Numbered from the stretch's first letter, positions 37,446 through 47,376 are shown. The stretch is 64,000 nucleotides of DNA from Caldicellulosiruptor naganoensis (GCF_026914285.1 NZ_CP113864.1:2166001-2230000); one strand, 5' to 3'. Program-made: numbers and translations. The notes: generated by a model not told the origin, from the letters alone.

Positions 37446-38474
37446 TTACCTCTTCATCAAACCATGACCATCTTGCAAGAGCACTTGTTTTACTTCTTCA
37501 AGGGTCACAAGTGCAGCATCGCCTTCAATGGTGTGCTTTAGCGCGCACATGTATGTTGACAGCTCAAGCATCTCTTTTTCAGGAAGACCATTTAAAATCC
37601 CATAAATTACTCCTGCTGTAAATGCATCGCCGCCTCCTACTCTGTCAACAACTTCTATCTCTCGTTTTGATGAAAAAACTATATTACCATCTGCATCTTT
37701 TGTATAACCAAAAAATATGTTTTTAGAAGAAGATATACTTCTTCTTGCTGCTAAAACTACTTTTTCTAAATTATGGTATTTGCTTTGCAGTTTTTCAATC
37801 AGAATCTTTTGTCCTTCTTCTTTCAGGTCAATCCCATCAAAATACTCTCTTTCAATCTCGATCTTTAACACTCTTCTTACATGCTCTTCATTTGTAATAA
37901 GAATATCAACATATGGCATAAGCTGTGAGATTACTTCATGTGCTTCTTCATAGCTCCAGAGTTTTGAACGGAAGTTTATGTCAAACGCAACCTTTACTCC
38001 TTTTTGCTTTGCAAGACGAAACGCAGAAATTAGCTCATTTAAGACATTTTCAGACAACGCTGCAGTGATGCCTGTGGAAAAGAATATCTTGGTATTAGAT
38101 AAAATTCTCTCCCAATCTATATCTCCTGGTTGAACCTCATTTATTGCAGAGTCTGCCCTATCATAGACAACAGATGATGGCCTTTGCCCAACCCCTTTTT
38201 CAAGAAAGTATATCCCAAGTCTTTTACCTTTCTTCACAATAGCGCTTGTGTCAACCCCAAATTTTCTCAGGTAATTCACTGTGGCATCGCCAAGAGGATT
38301 TGGCGGAAATAAAGTAACATACGCTGTTTTTGCTCCTAAGTTGGACAGCGCAACCACCACATTTGCCTCAGCACCGCCAAAGTTGATGTCAAAAGAGGAT
38401 GCCTGTATTCTCCTCTGATATCCGGGTGGAGATAGTCTTAACATTATCTCGCCAAACGCCACCACATCAAACAT
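37446..38474 (-). CDS. kdgK: 2-keto-3-deoxygluconate kinase (PfkB family)
   Basis: A 342-residue sugar kinase that phosphorylates 2-keto-3-deoxygluconate to KDPG. Visible: VVAFGEIMLRLSPPGYQR at the N-terminus, NFGGAEANVVVALSNLG, the KDG kinase phrase SVVYDRADSAINE, and the catalytic loop RVGGGDAFTAGVIYGIL. Start placed at MFDVVAFGEI because AAAGGGG precedes it; the frame extends to 38525 only inside the upstream gene. It follows eda by two bases. Together they channel uronic acids from pectin or other sources into glycolysis. Confidence 0.93.
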   Translation of the reverse strand: MFDVVAFGEIMLRLSPPGYQRRIQASSFDINFGGAEANVVVALSNLGAKTAYVTLFPPNPLGDATVNYLRKFGVDTSAIVKKGKRLGIYFLEKGVGQRPSSVVYDRADSAINEVQPGDIDWERILSNTKIFFSTGITAALSENVLNELISAFRLAKQKGVKVAFDINFRSKLWSYEEAHEVISQLMPYVDILITNEEHVRRVLKIEIEREYFDGIDLKEEGQKILIEKLQSKYHNLEKVVLAARRSISSSKNIFFGYTKDADGNIVFSSKREIEVVDRVGGGDAFTAGVIYGILNGLPEKEMLELSTYMCALKHTIEGDAALVTLEEVKQVLLQDGHGLMKR

Positions 38475-38476
38475 AT

Positions 38477-39124
38477 CTATACCTTCCCCTTTGCATTGTT
38501 TATTTTTTCTACAAACTGTCTGCAAACCTCTTCTACTTTATCGTATTGCTCATTTGCTGCGTACTTTGTAATATTGCTGCCAACACCAACTGCAAAAGCT
38601 CCTGCTTTCATCCATTCATCAACATTGTCAAGGTCAACACCACCAGTTGGCATAAGCCTTGCCTGCGGGATAGGTCCTTTGTAAGCTTTTATTATTTTGG
38701 GACCAAAAAGCTCTCCGGGGAAAATCTTCACAACATCAGCACCACACTCTAAAGCCTCAACCACCTCTTTAATAGTCATAGCCCCGGGCATAGATGCAAT
38801 TCTATACCTGTTGCAAAGTTTTACCATCTCTACATTTAGATATGGGCTTACAACAAACTTAGCACCAGCAAGTATTGCAATCCTTGCAGTCTCCGCATCC
38901 AAAACTGTCCCTGCGCCGATTAGTATTTCATCTTCGCTGTAGGAAGCTGTAAGAGTTCTAATAATCTCATCAGCATGCGGAACAGTAAATGTGATTTCAA
39001 TTGCTGAGGCTCCACCTTTTATACAAGCCTCTGTAATTTTAAGTGCTTTCTCTTTTGATTCTGTTCTTACTACAACAACCAGCCCATTTTCATGAATCCT
39101 CTGCAAAACTTGTTCTTTTTCCAT
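38477..39124 (-). CDS. eda: 2-dehydro-3-deoxyphosphogluconate aldolase
   Basis: A 215-residue class I aldolase splitting KDPG to pyruvate and glyceraldehyde-3-phosphate. Typical parts: VVVVRTESKEKALKITEACI, GASAIEITFTVPHAD, a LIGAGTVLDAETARIAILAGAKFVVSP segment and the Schiff-base lysine near VVKIFPGELFGP. MEKEQVLQRI is taken as the start, with AAAGGGG upstream. It sits directly before kdgK, with a kinase relic upstream. Confidence 0.94.
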   Translation of the reverse strand: MEKEQVLQRIHENGLVVVVRTESKEKALKITEACIKGGASAIEITFTVPHADEIIRTLTASYSEDEILIGAGTVLDAETARIAILAGAKFVVSPYLNVEMVKLCNRYRIASMPGAMTIKEVVEALECGADVVKIFPGELFGPKIIKAYKGPIPQARLMPTGGVDLDNVDEWMKAGAFAVGVGSNITKYAANEQYDKVEEVCRQFVEKINNAKGKV

Positions 39125-39125
39125 T

Positions 39126-39323
39126 TCACAGGCTCTCCCCTTTCGAGATTTTTTCTTTTCCCTCAACATAACCTAAGCGATACGAAATCTTTTTTGCAGT
39201 TTCAATAACCTTTTGAGCACCCTCTGGGTCTTTGTTCGACATTGCCAAAATATTACCTTGCAAGTCAAAAACTATCACCTTGCAAGCTGTTGTACCTATG
39301 TCAATGGTGAGAATTTTACTCAT
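39126..39323 (-). pseudogene. Relic of an FGGY-family sugar kinase (large internal deletion)
   Basis: The first about 30 residues (MSKILTIDIGTTACKVIVF, then DLQGNILAMSN) are the N-terminal ATPase phosphate-1 motif of FGGY kinases, normally about 500 residues long. The frame then switches to an unrelated-looking 35-residue tail (DPEGAQKVIETAKKISYRLG and onward) and stops one base before eda. It keeps an AAAGGAG upstream. The rest of the kinase is absent, so the simplest reading is an in-frame deletion or fusion. The preserved context (DeoR regulator, kinase, eda, kdgK) suggests it once belonged to the uronate operon. Confidence 0.7.
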
Positions 39324-39361
39324 GGAATCAATTTTGCTCCTTTCAAAATAGACTTACCGTA

Positions 39362-40135
39362 TTATACAATTGTAAGTTTTACACCTTTTTGTCTAAACTT
39401 TTCAATAAGATCCTTATCAATTTCCCCTGAGGTTATAATCTCTGTGATTTTATTCAAACTGCAAAACGAAACCATAGCATTTTTCAAAAACTTACTGCTG
39501 TCTGCAACAACTATTACTTCTCTGCTGCTTTCAATCATTGCCTTCTTTACCTCTGCTTCGAATATGTCAGAGGTGGTAAGTCCTTTTTCGAGTGAAATTC
39601 CACTTGTTCCAATAAACGCTATATCAGCACTAAATTGCATAAAACTTTTTTGCGCCTCAGGACCTACTATGGAAAAATTTGAACTCTTTACTTTACCACC
39701 AACCAGGAAAAGGTTAATATTGCTGTTTGTTACAAGCTCGTTTATAATATTTACGCTATTTGTAATCACCGTTATGTTTTGTGCTGTCTTTAAATTTCTT
39801 GCTATCTGCTGAGTAGTTGTACCTGTATCTAAGATTACAATCATACCTTCTTTAATTCTCTTCACAGCCTCTTTTGCTATTTTCTCTTTCTCCTCTATAA
39901 ATTCCTTTGCTCTTTGAGAAATAGGTGGAACAATAGTAAATCCTTCTTTTAGAATTGCTCCTCCATAGTTTTTTTCAATAATACCTTCCTGCTCAAGTTT
40001 CTTGAGGTCACGCCTTATTGTTTCGTCTGATACGTTGAATATATTGCACAATTCTGTGACAGTTACGCTCTTTTTTTCCATTAAGATTTCCTTTATTTTC
40101 TGCCTTCTGGTTGCAGAGAGCATACCTTTCATCAC
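39362..40135 (-). CDS. DeoR-family transcriptional regulator
   Basis: A 257-residue regulator with an N-terminal helix-turn-helix (RRQKIKEILMEKKSVTVTEL with SDETIRRDLKKLEQEG) and the DeoR C-terminal sugar-phosphate-sensing domain (ILDTGTTTQQIARNL, NLFLVGGKV). It lies just upstream of the kinase relic, eda and kdgK on the same strand, so it most likely controls them in response to a phosphorylated sugar intermediate. Several in-frame start candidates lie within five codons. Confidence 0.91.
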   Translation of the reverse strand: MMKGMLSATRRQKIKEILMEKKSVTVTELCNIFNVSDETIRRDLKKLEQEGIIEKNYGGAILKEGFTIVPPISQRAKEFIEEKEKIAKEAVKRIKEGMIVILDTGTTTQQIARNLKTAQNITVITNSVNIINELVTNSNINLFLVGGKVKSSNFSIVGPEAQKSFMQFSADIAFIGTSGISLEKGLTTSDIFEAEVKKAMIESSREVIVVADSSKFLKNAMVSFCSLNKITEIITSGEIDKDLIEKFRQKGVKLTIV

Positions 40136-40260
40136 CTATTCTTCTATGTGGATTTGTGTGTCAACTTGCTATTATTCTACTCAATTTTTTGAGGAATTGC
40201 AATATGAAATTCAAAAAAATACACAAGATTGGTCAAGATGAATTGCTAAAATGGTAAATA

Positions 40261-40294
40261 AAAAAAGACTGCTTTATTATTTCGCAGCCTTTTA
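40261..40294 (-). terminator. Probable terminator after the anti-sigma-like gene
   Basis: On the minus strand AGGCTGC and GCAGTCT arms (40284-40290 and 40266-40272) are followed by a T run (40261-40265 reversed). Confidence 0.6.
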
Positions 40295-40327
40295 TAACCT
40301 TTAACAGTTTAAGACAATTAAGGGTTA

Positions 40328-40780
40328 TCAAACATGATCGACTTGTTCTCTTTTAAGCCTTCGAAGAGCGACAATCTTATTTCCCTTTTGATTTTGTTTT
40401 ACCCTCTCACAAAGAGAAGAAACAATCATAAGTCCTCGTCCAAATTCGTACAAATCCTCAATTTTCTCACCTTCCACATAAGGTGTGTACTCTTTGAACA
40501 CTTCTTCAATATCAAACCCTTCACCTTCATCTTCTACCACAATATAACTAAGTTTTTTATCAACAACCCCTATTTTTACCTTCACACTTTTTGAACTATC
40601 ACCTTTGTTCCCATGAATAATGGCATTTATTAAAAGCTCATTTACAATAAGTTTGAATTCTAAAAGCTCTTCCGCAGTAACATCTGCCTCTCTCATCAAA
40701 AATGAAAGTATCTCCTTTTCAATTGTCTTGACAAGTTGAAGACTGCTATTAAAAACAAGCTGTAAAAACTTATTCTCCAT
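40328..40780 (-). CDS. RsbW/SpoIIAB-like anti-sigma regulatory ATPase
   Basis: A 150-residue HATPase domain. The N box is visible as LIVNELLINAIIHGN, and the G1 box as VEDEGEGFDIEEV, with the late glycine loop around EFGRGLMIVSSLC. No partner sigma factor or antagonist gene (RsbV/SpoIIAA type) is adjacent, so the regulated sigma factor or partner is unknown. It is a stand-alone gene with a terminator. Confidence 0.86.
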   Translation of the reverse strand: MENKFLQLVFNSSLQLVKTIEKEILSFLMREADVTAEELLEFKLIVNELLINAIIHGNKGDSSKSVKVKIGVVDKKLSYIVVEDEGEGFDIEEVFKEYTPYVEGEKIEDLYEFGRGLMIVSSLCERVKQNQKGNKIVALRRLKREQVDHV

Positions 40781-40940
40781 TTCTTCCTCGCAACCTTTCT
40801 TCTTCTAAATTTTATTACTACTTCTTTCAAATTATTTTTTTACACTACAACTACCTTTTTAACTTTTGAAGAATTCCTTCTATTACATATATACCCCTAA
40901 AAATTCAGCATTACACAACTTATCTTTTGAATTTCCACCT

Positions 40941-41372
40941 TTAAATCCTTCTTTTTTCAAAAAAACTCTTTAAAAGGGCTTTGCATTCTTCTTCGCATAT
41001 TCCGCCTATTACTTCAACTTTATGATTTAGGTTTGGATCTTGAGAAAGCTTAAAACAAGATTCTGCAGCTCCCATTTTAAAGTCCCTTGCACCAAAGTAA
41101 AGCCTATCAACCTTACTTAGAACTATCGCACTCATACACATAGGACAAGGCTCTTTTGTAACAACCATCTCGCAGCCTCTTAAGTCCTTTGTAGATAACT
41201 TCGATGTGGCATCAAGTATCGCAAGGATTTCTGCGTGAAATATGGCATTTTTGCTATCATTTTTTTGTATACTAATAATCTCACCATCTTTGAGCACTGC
41301 TGCCGCTATGGGAATGTCTTCCATAGAACTTACATAATCTATTAGTTTTTTCATTACATTATATATATACAT
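40941..41372 (-). CDS. TadA-like cytidine/adenosine deaminase
   Basis: A 143-residue zinc-dependent nucleoside deaminase. The zinc ligands are in HAEILAILD (His-Ala-Glu) and EPCPMCMSAIV (Cys-x-x-Cys). The C-terminal half matches the TadA pattern, with YFGARDFKMGAAESCF, a DPNLNHKVEVIGGI segment and ALLKSFF. TadA forms inosine at the wobble position of tRNA-Arg. It could also be a related guanine or cytosine deaminase. The ATG at 41372 is preferred, with AAGGGTG about eight bases upstream; a TTG directly before it is a possible alternative. Confidence 0.82.
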   Translation of the reverse strand: MYIYNVMKKLIDYVSSMEDIPIAAAVLKDGEIISIQKNDSKNAIFHAEILAILDATSKLSTKDLRGCEMVVTKEPCPMCMSAIVLSKVDRLYFGARDFKMGAAESCFKLSQDPNLNHKVEVIGGICEEECKALLKSFFEKRRI

Positions 41373-41517
41373 CAACTTTTCACCCTTTTTCTTTATTAAT
41401 TTTTAACAAATTTTTTTGAATTTTTTTGTAAGCCAAGTATGCAAAAACATGTTTATCCTACTTATCTTTAGTGATACTATTATTTATAGCAGTAAAAAGC
41501 TTATGGAGTGAATCAAG

Positions 41518-42846
41518 TTGGAAAATGCAAATCAGTTTATAACAAAATATATATACCTTTTTGCAATAACAAGCTTAGTCTTCCCAATTTTTATGATGTT
41601 TTCTTCGTTTGTCATGCCTAAGGACCCATCCAATCTATTTATATCATTTTTGATAATGAATGCTCTATTTTTGCTAATTCCATATCTTATCAAAAAAAGA
41701 AGCACAGGACTGTGGGAAAAGATCTTAAATATCTTGTTCATAATAATAATCCCGCAAGGCTTTGCTTTGATTGTTCTAAAGCCTTATGGAATTTTGGAAA
41801 TGTTCATAGGTCAAATATTTTGCATGGGGCTTTATATTCACTCTTACTTCATTTATGAAAAAGAAGAAGTCAACATCTCCCTCGGAGCAATCTTAGCTGG
41901 ACTTTGGGCTATTGTAATTGTTGGTGCACTTTCAAGCTTTATGAATGTCCCAAAGAACATTATAAACCAATATACCACTTACTCAATAATCTTTCTTATA
42001 ACAAGTGTGTATCTTTCCAATAGGGTAAACTTGGAAAACATAATTAGCCGCAGATACAGAAGAAAAACTAGCATTTCAACAAGTATAAGCTTTATAAATA
42101 TGTTTCTTAGCATAGTATTTATTGTAATTCTACTTTTTTTATTCAGATTTAAAGGAATTGCTCCATATATTGTTGACCTTATTGTTGATATAATAAGATT
42201 TATCTTTATGGTAATAAAGAAAATAGTGGAGTTTTTGAATTCACTTTTGGCCCCAACCAAATCTGCAACAAACTCTGCAGACGGCCTTTCTGATTTTCTC
42301 AAGAACATGAAGTCTGCAAAAAAGAGTTTACTTTCTCAAATACTTGACATAATCGGTTATCTTTTGGCACTTGGAATTTTGGGATTCTTAATTTTCAAAA
42401 CTTTTGGACTTTTAAAAAATGTAATTAGTGAGATTATAAGAAATTTTCTCATTCTTTTAGAAAAAGCTACAGCAAACATTCAAATGGTAGAAAGAGGTCA
42501 AAATTATACTGACGTTAAGACCTTTATATTTACAAAACGTATGTCAAAAGTTAAAGCACAGAAGATAAAGATTAAAAAGATAAATATCAAAAAGATTGCT
42601 GATTTGAACTTGCGCCTCAGAATCATTTTCAAGATTACAATGGAATACTTCTATTACAAGAAAAACTTTAACCTGAAACCAACACTTACTCCTCTCGAGA
42701 TGGGAAGGCTGATTACAAAAGGTGAACTTGTAAATGGCAGTATCATTGAGGAACTGGTCAAGGAGTATAACAAGGTAAGGTATCATAAAAAGTATGCTAT
42801 TGAGTCTACCCAGCAGTTTGAAGAGTTTTTGAAAAATCTAAAATGA
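41518..42846 (+). CDS. DUF4129-domain membrane protein (442 aa)
   Basis: The first about 170 residues form about five transmembrane helices. Two more helices (IVDLIVDIIRFIFMVIKKIVEF and around IIGYLLALGILGF) precede a basic soluble part. The C-terminus has the DUF4129 pattern TPLEMGRLIT with LVKEYNKVRYHKKY. DUF4129 normally occurs in transglutaminase-related operons near moxR and DUF58; here a moxR gene lies much further along at 60135. It starts at TTG behind GGAGTG. Function unknown. Confidence 0.78.
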   Translation: MENANQFITKYIYLFAITSLVFPIFMMFSSFVMPKDPSNLFISFLIMNALFLLIPYLIKKRSTGLWEKILNILFIIIIPQGFALIVLKPYGILEMFIGQIFCMGLYIHSYFIYEKEEVNISLGAILAGLWAIVIVGALSSFMNVPKNIINQYTTYSIIFLITSVYLSNRVNLENIISRRYRRKTSISTSISFINMFLSIVFIVILLFLFRFKGIAPYIVDLIVDIIRFIFMVIKKIVEFLNSLLAPTKSATNSADGLSDFLKNMKSAKKSLLSQILDIIGYLLALGILGFLIFKTFGLLKNVISEIIRNFLILLEKATANIQMVERGQNYTDVKTFIFTKRMSKVKAQKIKIKKINIKKIADLNLRLRIIFKITMEYFYYKKNFNLKPTLTPLEMGRLITKGELVNGSIIEELVKEYNKVRYHKKYAIESTQQFEEFLKNLK

Positions 42847-42919
42847 AATGGTGTGGTATATTAAAAATGTTGAATGAATAATTTATTATAAGAGACTCAA
42901 AAAGCCCTTCAAAAGAATC

Positions 42920-43768
42920 ATGAAAATAAAAAGATATATCCTCATTGTCATCAAAAAGGCACAGCTAAGCCAATTTTTTCTTCCTTTACTTGCTATCTGT
43001 TGCTTTATTGTTCTTGCTCTTGTTTATATTTTTTACAATCCAAAACCACAAGCTGTTGAAACCTCATCACAATCTCAAGCTCATGTAGCTTTAATATTCG
43101 AAGATGCAGGAATGGACGAGCAAGAGGTTCAAAAACTCTTAGAGATTGACCCTCCTTTCAATGTGGCAATTATGCCATTTTTACCCTTTTCAAATAAAAT
43201 TGCTCTTATGTGCAGTCAAAAGAAAAAAGAGGCATTGATACATCTTTCTATGGAACCAGAAGACCAAAATACCATTTGGCTTGCTTCCAGAAGTATTATG
43301 AACAACACTCCTGATGATGAGATTGAGAGAATATTCAAAGATGCAATGGCAAACATTCCACAAAGTAGAGGCTTTAGTATTCATTTTGGAACACTTGTTT
43401 GTACAAATGATAGAATAGTAGAAAAGCTCTGTAACTTAGCTAAAGAAAATAACATGATAATCGTTGATTCAACTGCATCAGCAAAATCGCTATTCCCAAG
43501 AATTGGAAAGCAAAAAGGTGTGGATGTTATTTCTCACGATGTTATTGTAGATACAAAGAACGAATTAAAATCTATACAAGACCGATTTAGACTCCTTTTT
43601 AACATTGCAAAGAAAAAGGGCTTTGCAGTGGGAATAGGACATTTAGGTCAAGACGGCGGACTTACAACTATCGAGGCATTTAAAGAAGCAGTAAAAGATG
43701 CTCAAAGAGAAAATATAAAATTTGTGTTTGTATCTGATATTGTTAAATTTATTAAACAAAATGACTAA
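42920..43768 (+). CDS. Divergent polysaccharide deacetylase family protein
   Basis: A 282-residue protein with an N-terminal transmembrane anchor (LLAICCFIVLALVYIF) and a YibQ/DUF610-type domain: VALIFEDAGMDE, FNVAIMPFLPFS, ALIHLSMEPED and HDVIVDTKNELK. The family is a circularly related, divergent polysaccharide deacetylase fold placed outside the membrane; a catalytic role is not shown. The next gene, also secreted, is on the same strand. Confidence 0.85.
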   Translation: MKIKRYILIVIKKAQLSQFFLPLLAICCFIVLALVYIFYNPKPQAVETSSQSQAHVALIFEDAGMDEQEVQKLLEIDPPFNVAIMPFLPFSNKIALMCSQKKKEALIHLSMEPEDQNTIWLASRSIMNNTPDDEIERIFKDAMANIPQSRGFSIHFGTLVCTNDRIVEKLCNLAKENNMIIVDSTASAKSLFPRIGKQKGVDVISHDVIVDTKNELKSIQDRFRLLFNIAKKKGFAVGIGHLGQDGGLTTIEAFKEAVKDAQRENIKFVFVSDIVKFIKQND

Positions 43769-43856
43769 GATTTTTAATTGAATTTTATCAACAACCCACA
43801 TATAATTATTATCCAGAAATCACTTAAGAAAAAGAAGGGAGCAACTGATAGAAAAG

Positions 43857-46083
43857 ATGCTGAAGCAAAAAGTTGCAATACTTTTGCTTTTTGCAATCAT
43901 AACAATAGCTTTTCCTGAGCCAACACTTGCAACAGGCACACAAACATTACCTGAAAAAACACATTTCAAAATTGAATCAAGAGAAAACATAGTTGAAATA
44001 TCAAGAGGAAATCAAGTTGTTGCTAAGATTTTACCCCCAGAGTTTTTAAATACTACCTCAGCAAAAAAAGAAGAAAGCTTTTCAGTGAATATTCCTTTTA
44101 TCGAAAACGGATCTATACACTGGAAGTTTGAAAAAAGTGAACCTTCTGACATTTCATTCTTGACAGTAGGCAAAAACAAAGTTTTAAAACTTGATTTCCA
44201 CACCTTAAATGTATTTTATAAAATAACATCACCACCTATCTTTTTAAAAGGAAGAATATCTATCTGCAGTACTTGAGTTTGACTACAAAGTGGACTATAA
44301 AACCCTTAATCATCCTAAAGAAGAGGAAAACATCAATGTTGAAATAGCTATTTTTAATGAAAGCAAAACAAAGATACTGTCTTTGGCAGAAAAAATAAAG
44401 TTTACACCCGGTTGGGAAACATTTAAGACATCCTTCCCCCTGCCAACTGATGCAAAGTATATAACTTTTGAGATTTCACAAAATAGTAATAACATTCAAA
44501 CTGTGCAGTTTAGAAACTTTAAAGCAAGTTTTGTAAAACCATCAAAGTATACATTTCTACTCAAGCGTGTTGAGAAATACAACAACTTGATAGAACAGGA
44601 ATTTGAAAATGGCTTTCAAAAGATAATTAGAAAGATTTTTATATCTTCCTCCGAAGATGTCATAGAGGTTGAAGAAATTCTGAAGTCAAAAGTAAACCAT
44701 CAAGTCTTCAAGGAATACTCACCCCTTGTCCTTGAAACTAAGCCTCTTTTTATCTTAAAGCGTGACTATTCGCTTTCTAAATTCACAAACCCTATGTATG
44801 TAACAGACTCTCTTTCGGATTTTTATCTTAAACTCGAAAGTTGCTCAATTGGTTACGCTAACAATTATGATTCTATCGAAACTTACAATCTTAAAAACAA
44901 AGCAAATGTGTACTTGTTTTTCTCAAATTCTGAGGATATCAAGTACTTCTTGATTGGAAAGAACAAAGAACATATATGGACAACAACCCAGTTTTTCAGG
45001 AAAGACTTTGAAAAGACCTTTTCTTTCTTCATCTTCCCTGCAGACTTTAGGTATGCTATAAAATCGCGTGCACCTGACGGAAGAAAAGGAATTTTAGTCT
45101 TCTCACACCACTCTGATTCAAATATGATTTCTATCATAAAAGCTATGATGTTTGGTACAACAGATTCAAAAGACCCAGCATTCATGAAAAAAGGATTTGT
45201 TGGATATAATATTCCAATAACATGGGGTTTCTTTTACAAATCAGTTAAGGGAATACCTGGATTTGACAATCCTGAGTACAAAAATTTGATAGAATTTCTT
45301 GCTAAAAAGGGTATAGAAGTTGTGCTTCATACGGCATCGCCTGTGGCAGAAGAAAACACACCCCAGCTGATTCAAAAAGCCCTTGAGGCTACATCCCATT
45401 TAAAGCTTGACAACTGGATAGACCACAGTCTCTCTGATGGTACCCGTTGCGGTGGATTAAAAAGCGAAGGTGCGATCAAGACAAGCAAAAACTACACATT
45501 TAATCTCTTTTTAAAGTACGGTTATAAGTACTGCTGGTCATACTTGGATGTAAAATTAGATGACCTTAACATGCTTGAGCCAAACCAGACAAACAAACAC
45601 CCTCAAATTTTTTTCAAAAACTACAACTTTGGTGAAGGAGAATCCTTGTACCAATGGAATTCTGTAAGGTATAGAAATTTGCTGAAGATGCTGACAAAGC
45701 CGAAACTTGAAAAGTTTGTAAATGAAAACGGAGTTTGTATTATTCACGACTACTTTGCACACCCTATGCAGAAAAATAAGTTTTTTATAACAAGGAATAA
45801 AAATGTATATCTTAGTCCTCAATTTGACCACAGTTTAAGGCTTGTGTCGTATCTCTCTTCTAAAAAACTCTTGTGGGTACCAACCGTAAAGCAGTTTATA
45901 GACTACGAACTTGCCCTGAAAAATGTTATTATCACTCCACTCGACAAATCAACCTTGCTTGTTGACAACAAAAATAGCTTTGAGATAAAAGGTTTTACTC
46001 TTATTCTTCCTTTGCAAAACGGGCAAGAAAAAAGGATAATAACAACCCTTGTGCCCGGTGTAAATATAATCACATTATCATAA
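43857..46083 (+). pseudogene. Secreted protein gene interrupted by a frameshift (about 740 aa if joined)
   Basis: The first frame (43857-44276) starts with a signal peptide (MLKQKVAILLLFAIITIAFP, cleaved near TLA-TG) and ends in a short out-of-frame tail. The second frame (44290-46083 from a GTG; open from 44248) carries on the same protein: removing one base in the TTTTTAAAAGG run (44241-44251) gives IFLKEEYLSAVLEFDY across the junction. The long second part is extracytoplasmic with no confident family; it contains ILVFSHHSDSN and HTASPVAEENTP, so a deacetylase-like barrel is a weak possibility. The break may be real, a sequencing error, or bypassed by slippage. Confidence 0.75.
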
Positions 46084-46090
46084 ACAAAAA

Positions 46091-46138
46091 AGGTTTCTAC
46101 CTTCAACTTTCTAGTCCTGTAGGTAGAAACCTTTTTTT
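46091..46138. terminator. Terminator between the secreted-protein gene and spoVG
   Basis: AGGTTTCTACCT (46091-46102) pairs with AGGTAGAAACCT (46121-46132), followed by a T run on the + strand. The A-rich left flank lets it also serve spoVG on the - strand. Confidence 0.88.
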
Positions 46139-46146
46139 ATCTCTAT

Positions 46147-46413
46147 TTATTCTCCAGCTGAAATTACAGCTTCATATTTCTCAATCACGGCTTTTTGCAC
46201 CATATCACGCGTCTCTTGGTTAATCGGGTGTGCAATGTCTTTAAACTCACCTTCTGGCGTCTTTCTGCTTGGCATTGCAATAAACAAGCCATTTTGCCCC
46301 TCGATAATTTTAATGTCATGTACAACAAAACAGTTGTCAAACGTCACAGACACAATAGCCTTCATCCGGCCTTCATTTGTAATCTTTCTAATCCTAACAT
46401 CTGTCACCTGCAT
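46147..46413 (-). CDS. spoVG: Septation/sporulation regulator SpoVG
   Basis: An 88-residue RNA/DNA-binding regulator. The sequence follows the family: [35 protein letters not shown] and [21 protein letters not shown]. The ATG at 46413 follows GGAGG eight bases upstream. In Bacillus spoVG lies next to purR and is SigH-dependent; here purR is directly upstream and the spacer has a SigH-like promoter. The gene supports a sporulation-competent or sporulation-descended lineage. Confidence 0.97.
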   Translation of the reverse strand: MQVTDVRIRKITNEGRMKAIVSVTFDNCFVVHDIKIIEGQNGLFIAMPSRKTPEGEFKDIAHPINQETRDMVQKAVIEKYEAVISAGE

Positions 46414-46457
46414 AAGTCCATCCTCCATGTTAAATTTTTTCTGTATTTACTTTATAT

Positions 46458-46482
46458 ATTCTACATTCTTCAATCTTTCCCT
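46458..46482 (-). promoter_or_regulatory. Possible SigH-type promoter for spoVG
   Basis: Minus strand AGGGAAA (46476-46482) and GAAT (46458-46461), with spacing suited to the SigH -35 AGGAWWT and -10 GAAT pattern; the -35 has one mismatch. Confidence 0.4.
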
Positions 46483-46533
46483 TTAATATTTTAGACAAAT
46501 TTTTCTTTAAATTTGTTGCATTTTATATAAATT

Positions 46534-47352
46534 TCATGAAATCACATCCCTATTTATAGAAAACTCAATCTTTTTATTTTCTGCATCAAGTTTTTCCAAA
46601 ATCAAAAGACTTTTATAATCTATATCAATGCTCTTTTTATCTTTTGTGGCAATCAAAACCCCCACTCCTACCAATGTAGAGTCGAACTCACTGAGCAAGT
46701 CCTTCATACCACGAACAGTTCCGCCACCGCGCATAAAATCATCTATAAACAGGACTTTAGAACCCCTTTTTATAGCCTTTTTTGCCATTGTCATTGTTTC
46801 AATCTTGCCAGTTGTGCCCGAGATGTACGAAATATTTACTGTGGAGCCTTCTGTGAATTTACTTCCGCTTCGCGCAACAACTAAGGGTTTGTTGAAATAC
46901 TGGGCAACATAAGACGCAAGCGCAATCCCTTTTGCCTCAACAGTTGCAATATAGTCTATTTCCTTTTCTAAAAAAAGCCTCAAAAAAATCTTTGCCGCTT
47001 TTTTTATTATCTCTGGAGAAAACACAATGTCGTTGATATACACAAAACCACCAGATACAATCCTCTCTGGATTCTGAAGCTCATTTTTCAAAAAGTGCAA
47101 AAACTCTATCTCATCCTCTTTTCTCATAATTGGAATGTAATAAACACCACCGGCAGCACCGCTTATTGTCTCAAGCCTGCCTTGACCAGTTGCGTCAAAC
47201 ACCTTTGAGATAAGGTCAATATCTTCACTTAAAGTGGATTTTGCACAGTTTAATTTCTCACAAAAAAAGCTTAGATTGAAAACTTTCATTGGATTTTGCG
47301 TTAATATATTTGTAATATATATAAGCCTTTCGGCTTTTCCTGCTTTTTCCAT
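46534..47352 (-). CDS. purR: Purine operon repressor PurR (Gram-positive type)
   Basis: About 272 residues. An N-terminal winged-helix domain (KAERLIYITNILTQNPMKVF with CAKSTLSEDIDLI) is followed by a phosphoribosyltransferase-like domain with the PRPP-binding motif VLFIDDFMRGGGT. PRPP binding releases the repressor from DNA. Start at the ATG 12 bases after GGAGGTG; longer frames exist. It is arranged purR then spoVG as in Bacillus, and faces murC across a short shared region. Confidence 0.95.
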   Translation of the reverse strand: MEKAGKAERLIYITNILTQNPMKVFNLSFFCEKLNCAKSTLSEDIDLISKVFDATGQGRLETISGAAGGVYYIPIMRKEDEIEFLHFLKNELQNPERIVSGGFVYINDIVFSPEIIKKAAKIFLRLFLEKEIDYIATVEAKGIALASYVAQYFNKPLVVARSGSKFTEGSTVNISYISGTTGKIETMTMAKKAIKRGSKVLFIDDFMRGGGTVRGMKDLLSEFDSTLVGVGVLIATKDKKSIDIDYKSLLILEKLDAENKKIEFSINRDVIS

Positions 47353-47376
47353 AATATACTGGTACACCTCCAACAC

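Noticed and set aside
44243..44249. T TTA AAA heptamer as a programmed -1 frameshift site
   Set aside because: Joining the two frames needs +1 (or -2), not -1, so the classic -1 mechanism cannot make the fusion.
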